From contig NZ_QWLB01000005.1 in the NCBI RefSeq assembly GCF_003574355.1, positions 43,330 through 107,329 of the forward strand: a stretch of DNA of 64,000 bases. The letters run 5' to 3'. Of the stretch, positions 16,041 to 25,130 are shown piece after piece. This DNA comes from Meiothermus granaticius NBRC 107808 (GTDB lineage Bacteria > Deinococcota > Deinococci > Deinococcales > Thermaceae). The stretch's first letter is position 1; each line of letters begins with the position of its first letter. The position numbers were made by a program, and so were the translations under genes. Below the pieces are notes generated by a model. That model was not told where the DNA came from. It worked only from the letters and a program-made list of their open reading frames with translations, and ran no database searches.

Positions 16041-16925
16041 ATGCAACCCGGTTCCATTCACCTCGGCCCTTTATCCATAAGCTGGCACGGCATTCTGATC
16101 GTGTTGGCTATTTTTGTTGGCATCGAGATCGCCAAGCGCCTGCTGCGGCGCTGGGGCCAGGACCCCCAGGGCTTCGAGCAGGCGGTGTTCTGGGCGTTGT
16201 TGTGGGGAGTGGTGGGGGCGCGCGCGCTCTATGTGGTCACCAGCCCCCAGGCCTTCCTCGTCAACCCCATGAGCATCCTCGAGGTCTGGCGCGGGGGGCT
16301 TTCCTTCCACGGCGGGATGATCGGGGGGCTGCTGGCCTTCTGGTATTACCACCAGCGCCACGGTTTGCCCTTTTACCCCTACCTCGAGGCCACCCTGCCG
16401 GGGGTGGCGCTGGGCATCATCGGTGGGCGCATCGGCAATTTCTTGAGTGCCTGGGACAGCGCCGGGCAGCTCACCACCCTGCCCATCGGCTACACCTTCC
16501 CGCCCGGCTCGGGCTTCCCCGGTATCTGCACCAGCACCTTCGACCTGGCCTACGGGGGCTGTGCCGGCGCGGTGGTGATGGGGCCGGTACACCTGACCCA
16601 GATCTACGGTGCGATGATCGGGCTGGTGCTGTTGGGAGCGGTGTGGTTCTGGCTGCGCCCAGGAAGGCCCTATGGCTATGCCTTCTGGCAGTTCGTGCTG
16701 TGGTATAGCCTGCTGCGCTGGGTGTTCGAGGAACCCTTCCGGCTCAATCCGCTATGGGTCAAGGTGTACCAGAATACCAGCCTTGGGGTGGGCCTCCTCA
16801 CCGCCACCCAGATCTTCACCCTACCGCTCATCGGGTTGGCCATCTGGATGCTGTGGCGGTTGGCGAGAAAGCCGATCGAGGGACTACGCCTAAACCCAAT
16901 GACCCCGGAGGCTCACCCCCGCTGA
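16041..16925 (+). CDS. lgt: Prolipoprotein diacylglyceryl transferase Lgt
   Basis: A 294-residue, seven-helix membrane enzyme that transfers diacylglycerol to the lipobox Cys of prolipoproteins. It carries the N-terminal LGPLSISWHG, the essential FHGGMIGG (about 89) and the signature GGRIGNFLSAWDSAG (about 128). A 50-residue insert containing two Cys (GICTSTFDLAYGGCAG) lies between the signature and the next helix. Such inserts are seen in Lgt homologues linked to copper/redox islands, so this may be a paralogue and not the housekeeping enzyme. Its stop overlaps the next start (TGATG). Confidence 0.9.
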   Translation: MQPGSIHLGPLSISWHGILIVLAIFVGIEIAKRLLRRWGQDPQGFEQAVFWALLWGVVGARALYVVTSPQAFLVNPMSILEVWRGGLSFHGGMIGGLLAFWYYHQRHGLPFYPYLEATLPGVALGIIGGRIGNFLSAWDSAGQLTTLPIGYTFPPGSGFPGICTSTFDLAYGGCAGAVVMGPVHLTQIYGAMIGLVLLGAVWFWLRPGRPYGYAFWQFVLWYSLLRWVFEEPFRLNPLWVKVYQNTSLGVGLLTATQIFTLPLIGLAIWMLWRLARKPIEGLRLNPMTPEAHPR

Positions 16926-17701
16926 TGCGCTACCTGGCCTTGCTTATCTTCCTGAGCCTGGCCCTGGCCCAGCCGGTTTCGCTGGTGCAGGCCGGTGGGC
17001 GGGGCATCCATTCGCTGTTGTGGCTGCCAGATGGGCGGATACTGCTGGGCCACCACGACGGGGTCAGAATTTCGACCGACGGGGGGCGAAGTTGGGGCGA
17101 CCTCTATAAAAAAACCGATTTTGAAGCCTTGAGCCTGGTGCTCGGGGGAAACCGGGTGCTGGTGGCCGGGCACGGGGTGTTGGCGGAGTGGCGGGGTGAG
17201 GGTTCGTTGCGCCTGCTCAAGCCCAAGGGCTTGCCCGCCAACCTCGAAGCCTATACCCTGAACCCCAAGAACCCCCGGCAGCACTTCGCCTGGGACATGA
17301 ACCAGAGACTCTTCGGCAGCAGCGATGGCGGCCAGACCTGGCGCAAACTCCCGGCCCAGGGGCTACCCCCACCCGACCCCAGCGGCACCACCATGGTTCA
17401 CGCGCTGGCCGTGGGGGCTGGCAGCGAACTCTATCTGAGCGGAATGGGGGTGGGGCTATGGGTCAGCTACGACAGCGGAAACCGCTTTACCCCCTTGAGC
17501 AGCCCGGAGACGGAGATTACCACGCTAGTAGTCGCTTCGGATGGCAGCCTGTGGGCCGGCGGGATTGCGGGACTGTGGCGCAGGGCAGGCTCCGGCTGGC
17601 TGCGCCAGGGCCAGGGTAGTGTGCTGGTTTTAGCCCTCAACCCACGCAACCCACTCAACCTGCTGTGGGCCGATATCCAGTGGCAATTGTGGTGGCGCTA
17701 G
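16925..17701 (+). CDS. Secreted BNR/Ycf48-like beta-propeller (F510_1955-type)
   Basis: A 258-residue protein with a signal peptide (about 1-16) and repeated Asp-box motifs: STDGGRSWGDL (about 60), SSDGGQTWRKL (about 130) and YDSGNRFTPL (about 180), as in sialidase-like propellers and the F510_1955 glycosylhydrolase-named family. Catalytic activity is doubtful. Proteins of this type are often encoded beside copper genes. Translationally coupled to lgt by a 1-bp overlap. Its TAG stop overlaps the end of the convergent kinase gene. Confidence 0.75.
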   Translation: MRYLALLIFLSLALAQPVSLVQAGGRGIHSLLWLPDGRILLGHHDGVRISTDGGRSWGDLYKKTDFEALSLVLGGNRVLVAGHGVLAEWRGEGSLRLLKPKGLPANLEAYTLNPKNPRQHFAWDMNQRLFGSSDGGQTWRKLPAQGLPPPDPSGTTMVHALAVGAGSELYLSGMGVGLWVSYDSGNRFTPLSSPETEITTLVVASDGSLWAGGIAGLWRRAGSGWLRQGQGSVLVLALNPRNPLNLLWADIQWQLWWR

Positions 17702-19353
17702 GGCCGCTCCTTGCGCCAGGAGACCAGCAGCAGATATCCACCCAACCCCAGCACTCCCGCCAGCCCCACGCCGAACACCCACCCTGCCCAGCGCTCCCAC
17801 CCCGGCGGGTGGTAGGCCATCATCAGGCCGGCCAGGGCCAGAATCAGGGCAATGGTCAAGGCCGAAAGCCGCAGACCGTTGGCGATGCCACGCATTTCCT
17901 GCAAGAACTCCTGGTCGGAGCGTATCCTCAGCTCGAGTTCCCCCCGCTCGACCCGATCCAGCAAGCGGCGCAGCCCCGCCGGGCCCTCTTCCAGCAAGGC
18001 CAGCAAGTCCAGGGCTCCCTCCCGCAGGCGGCCCTGGACTTGTTTGGGCTGCAGGCGTTCCAAGAAGATCCGCTGGAACAGGGGCTTGACCAGTGGAGCC
18101 AGGTGAAAGTTAGGGTCAAGCTGCACCCCCACCCCTTCGGCCATCATGATGGTCTTGGCGAGAATCGAGAGGTGAGCGGGCAAGTGCAGCTGGTAGGCTC
18201 GCACGATCTCCAGAAAGCGCCCCAGGATGTCCCCCATCGGCATCTGCCCGATGGGAAGCTCGATGTACTGGTACAACAGGCGCTCGAGGTCGTGGCGAAA
18301 GGCCGTGGCCTGGCCGGGGGCGATGGGTACGCCCAGCTCGGCCAGGCGGTCGGCGGCTCGGACCGCGTCGCTGTCCACCACCGCGAGCACCAGTTCCAAC
18401 AACCTTCCCCGCTCCGGGCGGCTCAGATGGCCCACCATGCCGAAGTCCAATAGCACCAGTTCCCCCTGCGGGGTGACCCGGAAGTTGCCGGGGTGAGGAT
18501 CAGCGTGGAAGAAGCCCCAGCCGAAGGCCGAGCGGAAGAGCAGCCGGGCCATCCGGCCCGCCAGTTGGGCGGGATCCAGGCCATAACCCTGAACTCCGGC
18601 CAGGTCGTCCACCCGTACCCCTTCGATGTATTCCAAGGTGAGTACCTCGCGGCCCGAAGCCTGGGGGTAGACCCTGGGTATCCGCACCCCCTCGGTGTCG
18701 GCCAGGTTTTGGGCGTAGCGCTCGAGGTTACGGCGCTCCTTGGTGTAATCCAACTCGTCCAGGATGGTGCGGGCGAACTCCTCCACCAGGCCCAGCGGGT
18801 CGTAGGCCGCGAGGCGGCGCTGGGCCATCCGGGCCAGCGAGCGCAGCACCTCGAGGTCGAGCTGCACCTGACGGTACACGCCAGGGCGCTGCACCTTCAC
18901 CACCACCACCTCGCCGCTATACAGCACCCCCCGGTGAACCTGCCCGATGGAGGCCGCCGCCAGCGGCTGGGGTTCGATCTGGGCGAAGATCTCCTCGGGC
19001 GGGCGGCCCAGCTCGCGGGCCAGCTTGAGCCAGACCTGATTCCAGGGCACTGGCGGAACCCGCTCCTGGAGCTTGGCAAATTCCACCGACCAGTCGGGGG
19101 GCACCAGGTCGGGCCGGGTGGAGAGCACCTGCCCCAGCTTGACGAAGGTAGGGCCGAGGTCTTCCAGCGCCAGACGCAGGTGATCGGCGCGGGTGTAGGG
19201 AGCCTCACGCGGGCGGTGCCGCAGCAGGCCCCGGTTGAAGGGCAGGTAGCGCCCCAGACCCAGTTCCATCACCAGGTAGCCCAGCCCATGGCGGGTCAGG
19301 GCGGCGGTGATCTCGCGGTAGCGGTTCAGGAGAGCAGTGCGGGAGGGGCGCAT
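17698..19353 (-). CDS. ABC1/UbiB-family (AarF) atypical kinase
   Basis: A 551-residue protein with all ADCK/UbiB motifs: the KxGQ motif LGPTFVKLGQ (about 70), the Ala-rich loop AAASIGQVHRG, the VVKVQRPG lysine, HADPHPGNF and LLDFGMVG, plus two C-terminal membrane helices (about 495-545). Members support quinone or lipid metabolism by an ATP-dependent mechanism. In a menaquinone organism the exact substrate is unknown. It is 5 bp after the patatin gene and likely cotranscribed. Confidence 0.9.
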   Translation of the reverse strand: MRPSRTALLNRYREITAALTRHGLGYLVMELGLGRYLPFNRGLLRHRPREAPYTRADHLRLALEDLGPTFVKLGQVLSTRPDLVPPDWSVEFAKLQERVPPVPWNQVWLKLARELGRPPEEIFAQIEPQPLAAASIGQVHRGVLYSGEVVVVKVQRPGVYRQVQLDLEVLRSLARMAQRRLAAYDPLGLVEEFARTILDELDYTKERRNLERYAQNLADTEGVRIPRVYPQASGREVLTLEYIEGVRVDDLAGVQGYGLDPAQLAGRMARLLFRSAFGWGFFHADPHPGNFRVTPQGELVLLDFGMVGHLSRPERGRLLELVLAVVDSDAVRAADRLAELGVPIAPGQATAFRHDLERLLYQYIELPIGQMPMGDILGRFLEIVRAYQLHLPAHLSILAKTIMMAEGVGVQLDPNFHLAPLVKPLFQRIFLERLQPKQVQGRLREGALDLLALLEEGPAGLRRLLDRVERGELELRIRSDQEFLQEMRGIANGLRLSALTIALILALAGLMMAYHPPGWERWAGWVFGVGLAGVLGLGGYLLLVSWRKERP

Positions 19354-19358
19354 GGGAA

Positions 19359-20240
19359 TCAGGCCGAAACGGTGTTGGTTCCAAGCAGTCCGCGCAGGCG
19401 CGGCAGCGCCGCCCGCACCACCTGTATGCCAGCGGCCACACAGATCGCCTTGTGACCGAAGTCGAGGGTGTCTATGGGCCAGGGAAACCGCGGTTCCAGA
19501 ACCAGATCGGCCTGAGCAAAACGCAGGTGGGAGTGCTGGTGGTGGCAGATTTCCAGCGCCCGGATCATGGCCTGAACCCCGTTGCGCACGGTTCGGCTGG
19601 GCATCTGCGGTGGGCTGGGCTGCACCGCGATCACCACCGCAGCCCCCAGTGCCTTTACCACGTCAATGGGGGCCACATCGGCATAGGCCCCGTCGGCCAA
19701 CAGGCGGCCCTCCCGCTCCAAAGGGGGCAACACCCCGGCCAGGGCAGCACTGGCATAGAGCGCATCGGCGGCTCTGCCCTCTTGCATGACCACCCGCTCC
19801 CCCGAGACCAAGTCCGTCGCCACGGCGGCTACCGGGAGGGCGGAGTCCTCGAGGTCGCGCCCCAGGGTGAGCCGCTCGAGCAAGACCATCCCATAGGGCA
19901 AGGCCCGTTGCCCCGGCCCCCAGGCGGTGAGTACGCTCCAGGCCACCTTCTGATAAGCCTTGAGCGAACGCAGCCGTTCACCCAGAGCCAGGGAGCGCGG
20001 CGCGGGTGGCTCAGGGAAGCCGGTGGTGTCCATGTGCAGAAGCGCTTGATACCAGTCGGGATTGAGGCCGTAAGTGGCCCCCACGATAGCCCCCATCGAG
20101 ACCCCCACGATGGCGCTAGGCCGGTAGCCGTAGTGCTCGAGCGCCCGGAGCACCCCGGCGTGGGCCAGCCCCCGGCTTCCCCCTCCGGCCAGCACCAGCC
20201 CAAACGGGGGGTGAGTTGCGGCAACGCGTCTTCGGATCAC
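19359..20240 (-). CDS. Patatin-like phospholipase
   Basis: A 293-residue protein with the oxyanion loop LAGGGSRGLAHAGVL (about 17), nucleophile elbow GVSMG (about 46) and the catalytic Asp in LLADGAYAD (about 183). This Ser-Asp dyad hydrolyses acyl esters of lipids. No signal peptide. Similar to the RssA/YchK group. Upstream lies only a truncated nuoL, so its original promoter context may have been changed. Confidence 0.9.
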   Translation of the reverse strand: MIRRRVAATHPPFGLVLAGGGSRGLAHAGVLRALEHYGYRPSAIVGVSMGAIVGATYGLNPDWYQALLHMDTTGFPEPPAPRSLALGERLRSLKAYQKVAWSVLTAWGPGQRALPYGMVLLERLTLGRDLEDSALPVAAVATDLVSGERVVMQEGRAADALYASAALAGVLPPLEREGRLLADGAYADVAPIDVVKALGAAVVIAVQPSPPQMPSRTVRNGVQAMIRALEICHHQHSHLRFAQADLVLEPRFPWPIDTLDFGHKAICVAAGIQVVRAALPRLRGLLGTNTVSA

Positions 20241-20256
20241 TCAACACCTCCAGAAC

Positions 20257-21426
20257 CTAGCGAAGCAATCCCCACCAGAGCAACAAGACCACACCCAGGA
20301 AGAAAGCGACAGCGTAGAGGCGCAAGAAACCGCTTTGTGTACGGGCAAGCCACCAACCAGCCCAAATCATCGTGCGCCCGTAAGCGATATACCCCCCCAG
20401 CAGGGCTCGATCACCGGCCAGGAGCCGGCTGGCCAGCACCTGGAGGGGTCTGGAGAATGCCGCATCATAGAATTGATTGATATAAAAGCCCTGCTCGGCT
20501 ATTTCTTCCAAGTCGCGGTAGTCCTCCGGCAAGGTTGGGCGCTGGAAGAAGCGGTAGCCCGCATAAAGCCCAACCAGGGCCACCAGTGCCGACAGCGCAA
20601 TCAACGACCACTCCAGGGCCAGTGACGGCTCGGAAAACTCCAGCGGTGCCAAAGTCCCAGCTAGAAAGCTCGCCAGCCCGTTGGGCAGCGGTTGGGGCAG
20701 GGCCAGGTAACCCATCAAGAGCGCACCCAGCGCCAACAGGTGGTTGGGCCAGCGCATCAGGGCGGGCGGCTCATGAACCGGGGCTGATCCCCGGTAGGTT
20801 CCCCCAAACACCAGCACATACCAGCGGGCCGAATAAAAGGCCGTGACCAGGGCCGTAAACAAGACCATGATGTAGAGCAGGACACCCCCCTGAGGCGAGG
20901 CCAGGCTGGCCGTCAAGATGGCCTCCTTGGCCCAGAACCCCGAGAGCAGCGGGGCACCCCCCATCGCCAACGCACCCACCAGACCGTGGAGATGGGTGAC
21001 GGGCAGCCGCTTACGCAGACCCCCCATCCTGCGCACATCCTGTACACCTCCAAGCGCGTGGATCACCGAGCCGGAGGTGAGGAACAGCAGGGCCTTGTAG
21101 AAGGCGTGGGCCAACAACAAGGCCAAAGCTGCCCCGTAGGCTCCAACCCCGAGCGCCACCATCATGTATCCCAGGGTGGAGATGGTGGTATAGGCCACGA
21201 TGCGTTTGATATCCCACTGACCCAGGGCACAGAAGGCTCCATACAGCGCGGTCAATGTGCCCACAAAGACGATAACGCTGGCAACTGCGGGCTCACCCAC
21301 CAATAACGGACTGCTGCGGGCCAACAGGTATACCCCCGCCGTGACCATGGTGGCGGCGTGGATTAGGGCCGAGACCGGGGTGGGGCCGGCCATGGCATCG
21401 GGCAGCCAGACGAGCCCTTCAGCCAC
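20257..21426 (-). pseudogene. nuoL: NuoL, C-terminal two-thirds only
   Basis: 389 residues matching the later part of the proton-pumping NADH-quinone oxidoreductase subunit [21 protein letters not shown] at the very start, the [19 protein letters not shown] helix with its conserved Lys, and the long amphipathic helix. Normal NuoL is about 600 residues; the first 200 or so are missing, and homology begins within 10 residues of the first possible codon (GTG). nuoM does not follow. I read this as a gene cut by rearrangement at about 21.42 kb. Confidence 0.8.
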
Positions 21427-21470
21427 GTTTCGTATCCAAAGTCCGCGAGCTAAGACTCAGCGACGGGCGG

Positions 21471-21761
21471 GTGCTGCGGCTGAAGCAGGCCCCGGTCTTC
21501 AAGGGCTGGCAGGGCGACACCCGCTGGTGGAACCGCCCTGATCCAAAGCCCGCTGAGGCGCTGGAGTGGCTGCGGGGGCTGCTCGCAGGCCGGGAGTTCG
21601 TCTTCGAGCGGGAAGCCGACCAGGGAAACCCTTGGGAGTCGGCCCACTTCCCGCAGGAACCTCAGACCACCCGGTTGGTGGATCGCGGTCGTGCCGTGTA
21701 CCGCGACCCGAAGACGGGGCTCGAGTGGTTCCAAACCGAGGCGTTCGCCTGGGCGGATTGA
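21471..21761 (+). CDS. Unrecognised protein, probably a C-terminal fragment
   Basis: A 96-residue frame starting GTG and ending in EAFAWAD. The open frame continues upstream to the NuoL junction, so the protein was probably longer. Acidic, Trp-rich, no known motif. It is followed by a clean rho-independent terminator at 21813. The base composition resembles the plasmid-like genes to the right. Confidence 0.4.
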   Translation: MLRLKQAPVFKGWQGDTRWWNRPDPKPAEALEWLRGLLAGREFVFEREADQGNPWESAHFPQEPQTTRLVDRGRAVYRDPKTGLEWFQTEAFAWAD

Positions 21762-21799
21762 TGTATTGTGGAAGATAGGACATCTTAGGGGGCTAGCTG

Positions 21800-21913
21800 T
21801 CACCTTCCCGAACCCGGAGATTTACGCTCCGGGCTTTTATAGTGCTGTTGCGCCAATTCACGCAGTTTGGCATCCAGGGCTTGGCGGAAAGCCGCGAGGG
21901 TTCGGTACTTCAC
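21800..21913 (-). pseudogene. AbiEii-type toxin, N-terminal stub
   Basis: GTG at 21913 overlaps the antitoxin stop by 4 bp (GTGA). It encodes KYRTLAAFRQALDAKLRELA, the usual start of AbiEii-family nucleotidyltransferase toxins, but stops after 37 residues where foreign sequence begins. Full toxins are about 250-300 residues, so it is dead. Confidence 0.6.
21813..21839 (+). terminator. Rho-independent terminator
   Basis: CCCGGAG-ATTTACG-CTCCGGG followed by CTTTTAT. It serves the rightward fragment ending at 21761, and its presence inside the AbiEii stub marks the recombination joint. Confidence 0.75.
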
Positions 21914-22509
21914 GCTTCCTCCAAGGCTACACGAAAGCCAAGTTGTTGGGCCTCGCTCAGACCCTGAATAGCTTGCTTCAACACCTGCCTGCGAACCAAG
22001 CCGCGCTCGAGGGCCTGTCGTGTAGCCTCAACGATGTGTTCTGGGCTGACCCCACTTTGGGCTGCATCCAGCAGGGTGCGCAGCGGAACGGTAATGCGGT
22101 AACTGCCGCACCAATCTACTTCGGAGGGCTCGAGCCTTGCTTTGTGCAAAACCACCCCTGGAGGCGGGGTCTTACGAAAACTTGGCGGCACGCTCAAATG
22201 GTATCGGCTGGGCCTCAAATCGCTCAACCCATATAGGGCCAGAGCAGTGTCGTGGGAGACCACTGCTTGTGGTTCACCCTGTTTATCCCTACTCCACAGG
22301 TACAGCCGTACCAAGTCTTCTTCGGGCATGGAGGGGTAATCATGCAGCCGGTAGAGTCCCCAACCGGCTTCGAGCCAATTCCCATAGGTCTTGTGGTGAT
22401 GGATCAACCGATCCGAATACCCCAGTTCCCTGGCCTAGGCCGCCGTGAAATACCCAGCCTGTTGATCGGCCAAGGTAAAGAGCTGGTGTTTTCGTTGAGC
22501 ATCAACCAC
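21910..22509 (-). pseudogene. AbiEi-type antitoxin with in-frame amber codon
   Basis: From GTG 22509 the frame reads VDAQRKHQLFTLADQQAGYF then TAA (Thr-Ala-Ala) and a TAG stop at 22435-22437, then ARELGYSDRLIHHHKTYGNW and on to 21910. The TAG stands where homologous winged-helix domains have Gln (AAQARELG). The rest is intact: N-terminal HTH plus the AbiEi C-terminal domain (VSHDTALALYGLSDLRPSRY). Type IV antitoxin of an AbiE abortive-infection pair. The toxin is only a stub, so the whole module is relic. Confidence 0.75.
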
Positions 22510-22515
22510 ACACAA

Positions 22516-22544
22516 ATATTACATTGAATGTAAGGTTATGTATA
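22516..22544 (-). promoter_or_regulatory. Promoter with palindromic operator of AbiEi gene
   Basis: Minus strand: -35-like TATACA (22539-22544), 17-bp spacer, -10 TAATAT (22516-22521), 6 bases before the GTG (leaderless). A perfect palindrome TTACATT-C-AATGTAA (22519-22533) overlaps the -10; AbiEi antitoxins repress their own promoter through inverted repeats. Confidence 0.6.
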
Positions 22545-22747
22545 AGGCTGTTCTACAGTTAGCATTGACTGCACTTCGCGCCTGCAAAAAACGGGTAGCC
22601 GGGTGGACGACCGACCTCGATACCTGAATGTCCTGACCATCTCTCCCACGCCCGGCCCCGATGGGTAAGGAGGTGAGAGGGGCAGACACGTTAAAGCCAA
22701 CCAACAACACAGCCGAGGCGTGACAAAACCGTTCATGCCTCCCAACC

Positions 22748-22776
22748 GAGACCGGAATTCCCGGTCTCACTCATTT
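22748..22776 (+). terminator. Hairpin with T-tract
   Basis: GAGACCGG-AATTC-CCGGTCTC, 8-bp perfect stem, then ACTCATTTT. Lies 12 bp before the start of the next gene, so it may act as an attenuator. The preceding 200 bases (22545-22747) show no supportable gene. Confidence 0.6.
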
Positions 22777-22787
22777 TGGAGGTGAAG

Positions 22788-23303
22788 ATGGGCTATACGC
22801 ACTATTGGCGCAGACCAAGACAGCTCAAACTCGAGACCTTCCGCCGCTTCGTCCATGATGTGGGGGTGTTGCTGCACCACCTGCCGCTCCGCACCAATGG
22901 AGCGGGTGGATTCTATAGCCAACGGCTCCTGGTGGTGTGTGGGGCTTGGGGCAACGGCGCTCCCACCCTGAGCGAACAAGAGGTGGCCTTCAACGGTGAT
23001 GCAGCCGAAGAACTCGACCATGAAACCTTCGCGGTCGAGCGGGTTTACTGTCCTGCTCCTTGGGAGACTCTCGACCTGAACGGGCATTTTTTCAGCTTCT
23101 GTAAGACCGCCCGCAAACCCTATGACCTGGCGGTGACTGGCTCGCTGCTCTTGCTGCAACAGCACTTCGGCTCAGCCGTGCGGATCAGCAGCGACGGAAC
23201 CGCCCAGGAATGGGAGCCTGCAAGGGAACTGCTCTCAAAGGTTTTTGGCCCCGATCTGGCCTACACGGCATGGGAACAGGTCTGGCCACAACGCAGCAAC
23301 TAA
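22788..23303 (+). CDS. Conserved hypothetical protein of mobile elements
   Basis: A 171-residue protein. ATG at 22788 follows TTGGAGGTGAAG. It begins MGYTHYWRRP, a start I associate with small plasmid/phage proteins of unknown role. No membrane segment or nucleotide-binding motif is seen. It is 10 bp upstream of the ParB-like gene and likely cotranscribed with it. Confidence 0.6.
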   Translation: MGYTHYWRRPRQLKLETFRRFVHDVGVLLHHLPLRTNGAGGFYSQRLLVVCGAWGNGAPTLSEQEVAFNGDAAEELDHETFAVERVYCPAPWETLDLNGHFFSFCKTARKPYDLAVTGSLLLLQQHFGSAVRISSDGTAQEWEPARELLSKVFGPDLAYTAWEQVWPQRSN

Positions 23304-23313
23304 AGGAGGATAA

Positions 23314-25023
23314 ATGTCAACCGTAAAACTCTCGCAACTCAAACTCGGCCCTAACGTACGCAAGACCTACAAGCCTGATGCCATCGCCGAGATGGCCGAT
23401 TCAATCAAGGCGGTAGGCGTTCTGCAAAACCTGCTGGTGCGCCCCGCCAGGAAGGGCTATGAGGTGGTCTTCGGGGGTCGCCGCTATAAAGCACTCCAAA
23501 TGCTGCTCAAGGCGGGACAGATCGCCAAGGACTACCAGGTGCCGGTGGAAATCCGCAAGCTGGACGACGCAGAGGCCGCCCGGCTGGGCCTGATCGAGAA
23601 CCTCTTCCGCGAGGACATGGAGCCCCTGGAGGAGGCCGAGGCCTTCTACGAACTGGTGCAGAAGGGCATCAGCGTGGCCGACCTGGCCCTCCAGACGGGC
23701 TTCAGCGAGCGGCTGATCCGCCAGCGCATCACCCTGGCCGAGCGGCTGCATCCGCAGGTTAAAGAGTTGTTGCGCGAAGACGGGCTGACCCTTGAGCAGG
23801 CCCAGACCCTGACCCTGGTGGACCCCGAGGATCAGGTCGCGCTGCTGGAGAACTGGGGCGAGGACTTCGACCCCGACGCGCTGCGGCTGAGCCTGCGCCA
23901 CTCGGTGCTCACGGTGGGCAACGCGGTGTTCACCCTGAGCCAGTACGAGGGGGCCATCGTGGAAGACCTCTTCGGCGATGCCGAGGCCCACTTCGCCGAC
24001 CAGGCCCAGGCGCGCAGGCTACAGCTCGAGGCGGTGGCGCTGATCAAGGCCAAGCTCGAGGCCCAGGGCTTCGACCCGGTGACGCTCTTGCAGCAGCACG
24101 GCCTGCCCCGCTGGGCGTTCCGTGCGCCCACCGAGGGGGAGGGCAAGGGCGGGGCGGTGGTCAACGTCCACCCCAACACCCTCAAGGTGGAGGTGCTTGA
24201 GGGGGTGGTGTCCAGCCAGCCCACCCCGCCTACTGTGTCCATGCCCGGCCCCCGTGGTGCAGGGTCAGGGGTGGGAGGCGGCGAGGAACCTAGGCCCCGC
24301 CCGCCCCTGACCCGCAAGGGCGCGGCCCAGGCCAAGAACCTCAAGAGCCTGGCCTTGCAGCGGGCGCTCCTGGGCGGGCAGGGCGGCATCCACGCCGCGC
24401 TGGCCCTGGCGGTGCTGGGGCTGCTGGGCGAGCGTGAGGTCTATCTGCACGACTCGCGGGAGCGCTCCTCCGACGACAAGGGGCTGCTCGACCCCGCCGC
24501 GCGGGCCGTCCAGGAACGGTTCGTGTCCAGGCTGCCCCAGACCCGCATGGGCGAGGGCGGCCTCGAGTTGGGCGTGAGCGGCGACGCGCTGGCGGTGTTC
24601 AAGGCGCTGGCGGAACTGCCCAGGGGGGAACTCGAGGCGCTCTTCGTGGCCCTGCTGGCGGGGCGCATCGGCAGTTGGAACGAGCGCTACAGCTACCAGC
24701 CCACCACCCGCGACTCGCACCTGGCGGTGGGGCTGGCCCAGCACCTGGGGGCGCAGCTCGCCTGGAAGGACGTGCCGCCCGAGTTCTGGCAGTCCTTCAG
24801 CAAGGAGCGGGTGGCAGGAATAGTGGGCGACTTCGACCCAGCCTACGCCCACATCCCCTTCTCGAGCCGCAAGGAGGCGGTGGGGACGCTCCTGGAACTG
24901 GCCAAGGTCAAGCCCGAGCAGCCGCTGCCCGAAGAGTTGCAGTTCCAAAGTCATTCGGCGGGCGTGCAGCAGATGCCCCCGGTGGCCGAGGAGGCGCAGG
25001 GGGAGGAACTCGAGGCGGCCTGA
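23314..25023 (+). CDS. ParB/Spo0J-like DNA-binding protein
   Basis: A 569-residue protein starting after AAAGGAGG. ParB N-terminal domain (about 5-100) with the CTPase-type box GGRRYKAL (about 51) and ENLFREDMEPLEEAEAF (about 93), then a helix-turn-helix (VADLALQTGFSERLIRQRIT, about 118). A long C-terminal part (about 260-569) is not like chromosomal ParB and contains a Pro-rich linker. No ParA lies next to it. Such long solitary ParB-like proteins belong to plasmids and integrative elements and may serve partition, regulation or antirestriction. High GC. Confidence 0.8.
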   Translation: MSTVKLSQLKLGPNVRKTYKPDAIAEMADSIKAVGVLQNLLVRPARKGYEVVFGGRRYKALQMLLKAGQIAKDYQVPVEIRKLDDAEAARLGLIENLFREDMEPLEEAEAFYELVQKGISVADLALQTGFSERLIRQRITLAERLHPQVKELLREDGLTLEQAQTLTLVDPEDQVALLENWGEDFDPDALRLSLRHSVLTVGNAVFTLSQYEGAIVEDLFGDAEAHFADQAQARRLQLEAVALIKAKLEAQGFDPVTLLQQHGLPRWAFRAPTEGEGKGGAVVNVHPNTLKVEVLEGVVSSQPTPPTVSMPGPRGAGSGVGGGEEPRPRPPLTRKGAAQAKNLKSLALQRALLGGQGGIHAALALAVLGLLGEREVYLHDSRERSSDDKGLLDPAARAVQERFVSRLPQTRMGEGGLELGVSGDALAVFKALAELPRGELEALFVALLAGRIGSWNERYSYQPTTRDSHLAVGLAQHLGAQLAWKDVPPEFWQSFSKERVAGIVGDFDPAYAHIPFSSRKEAVGTLLELAKVKPEQPLPEELQFQSHSAGVQQMPPVAEEAQGEELEAA

Positions 25024-25047
25024 GCCCGGCCTGACGAACTGACCGCT

Positions 25048-25078
25048 AGCCGGGGGTGGGCGACCGCCCTCGGCTTTT
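25048..25078 (+). terminator. Rho-independent terminator after parB-like gene
   Basis: AGCCGGGGGTGGGCG paired with CGCCCTCGGCT, loop ACC, followed by TTTT, about 25 bp after the stop. Confidence 0.65.
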
Positions 25079-25130
25079 CCATTGACCCGACGAAGAGCGC
25101 CGTCGGCCCCGCAGGGGCGGAGGTGAAGTG

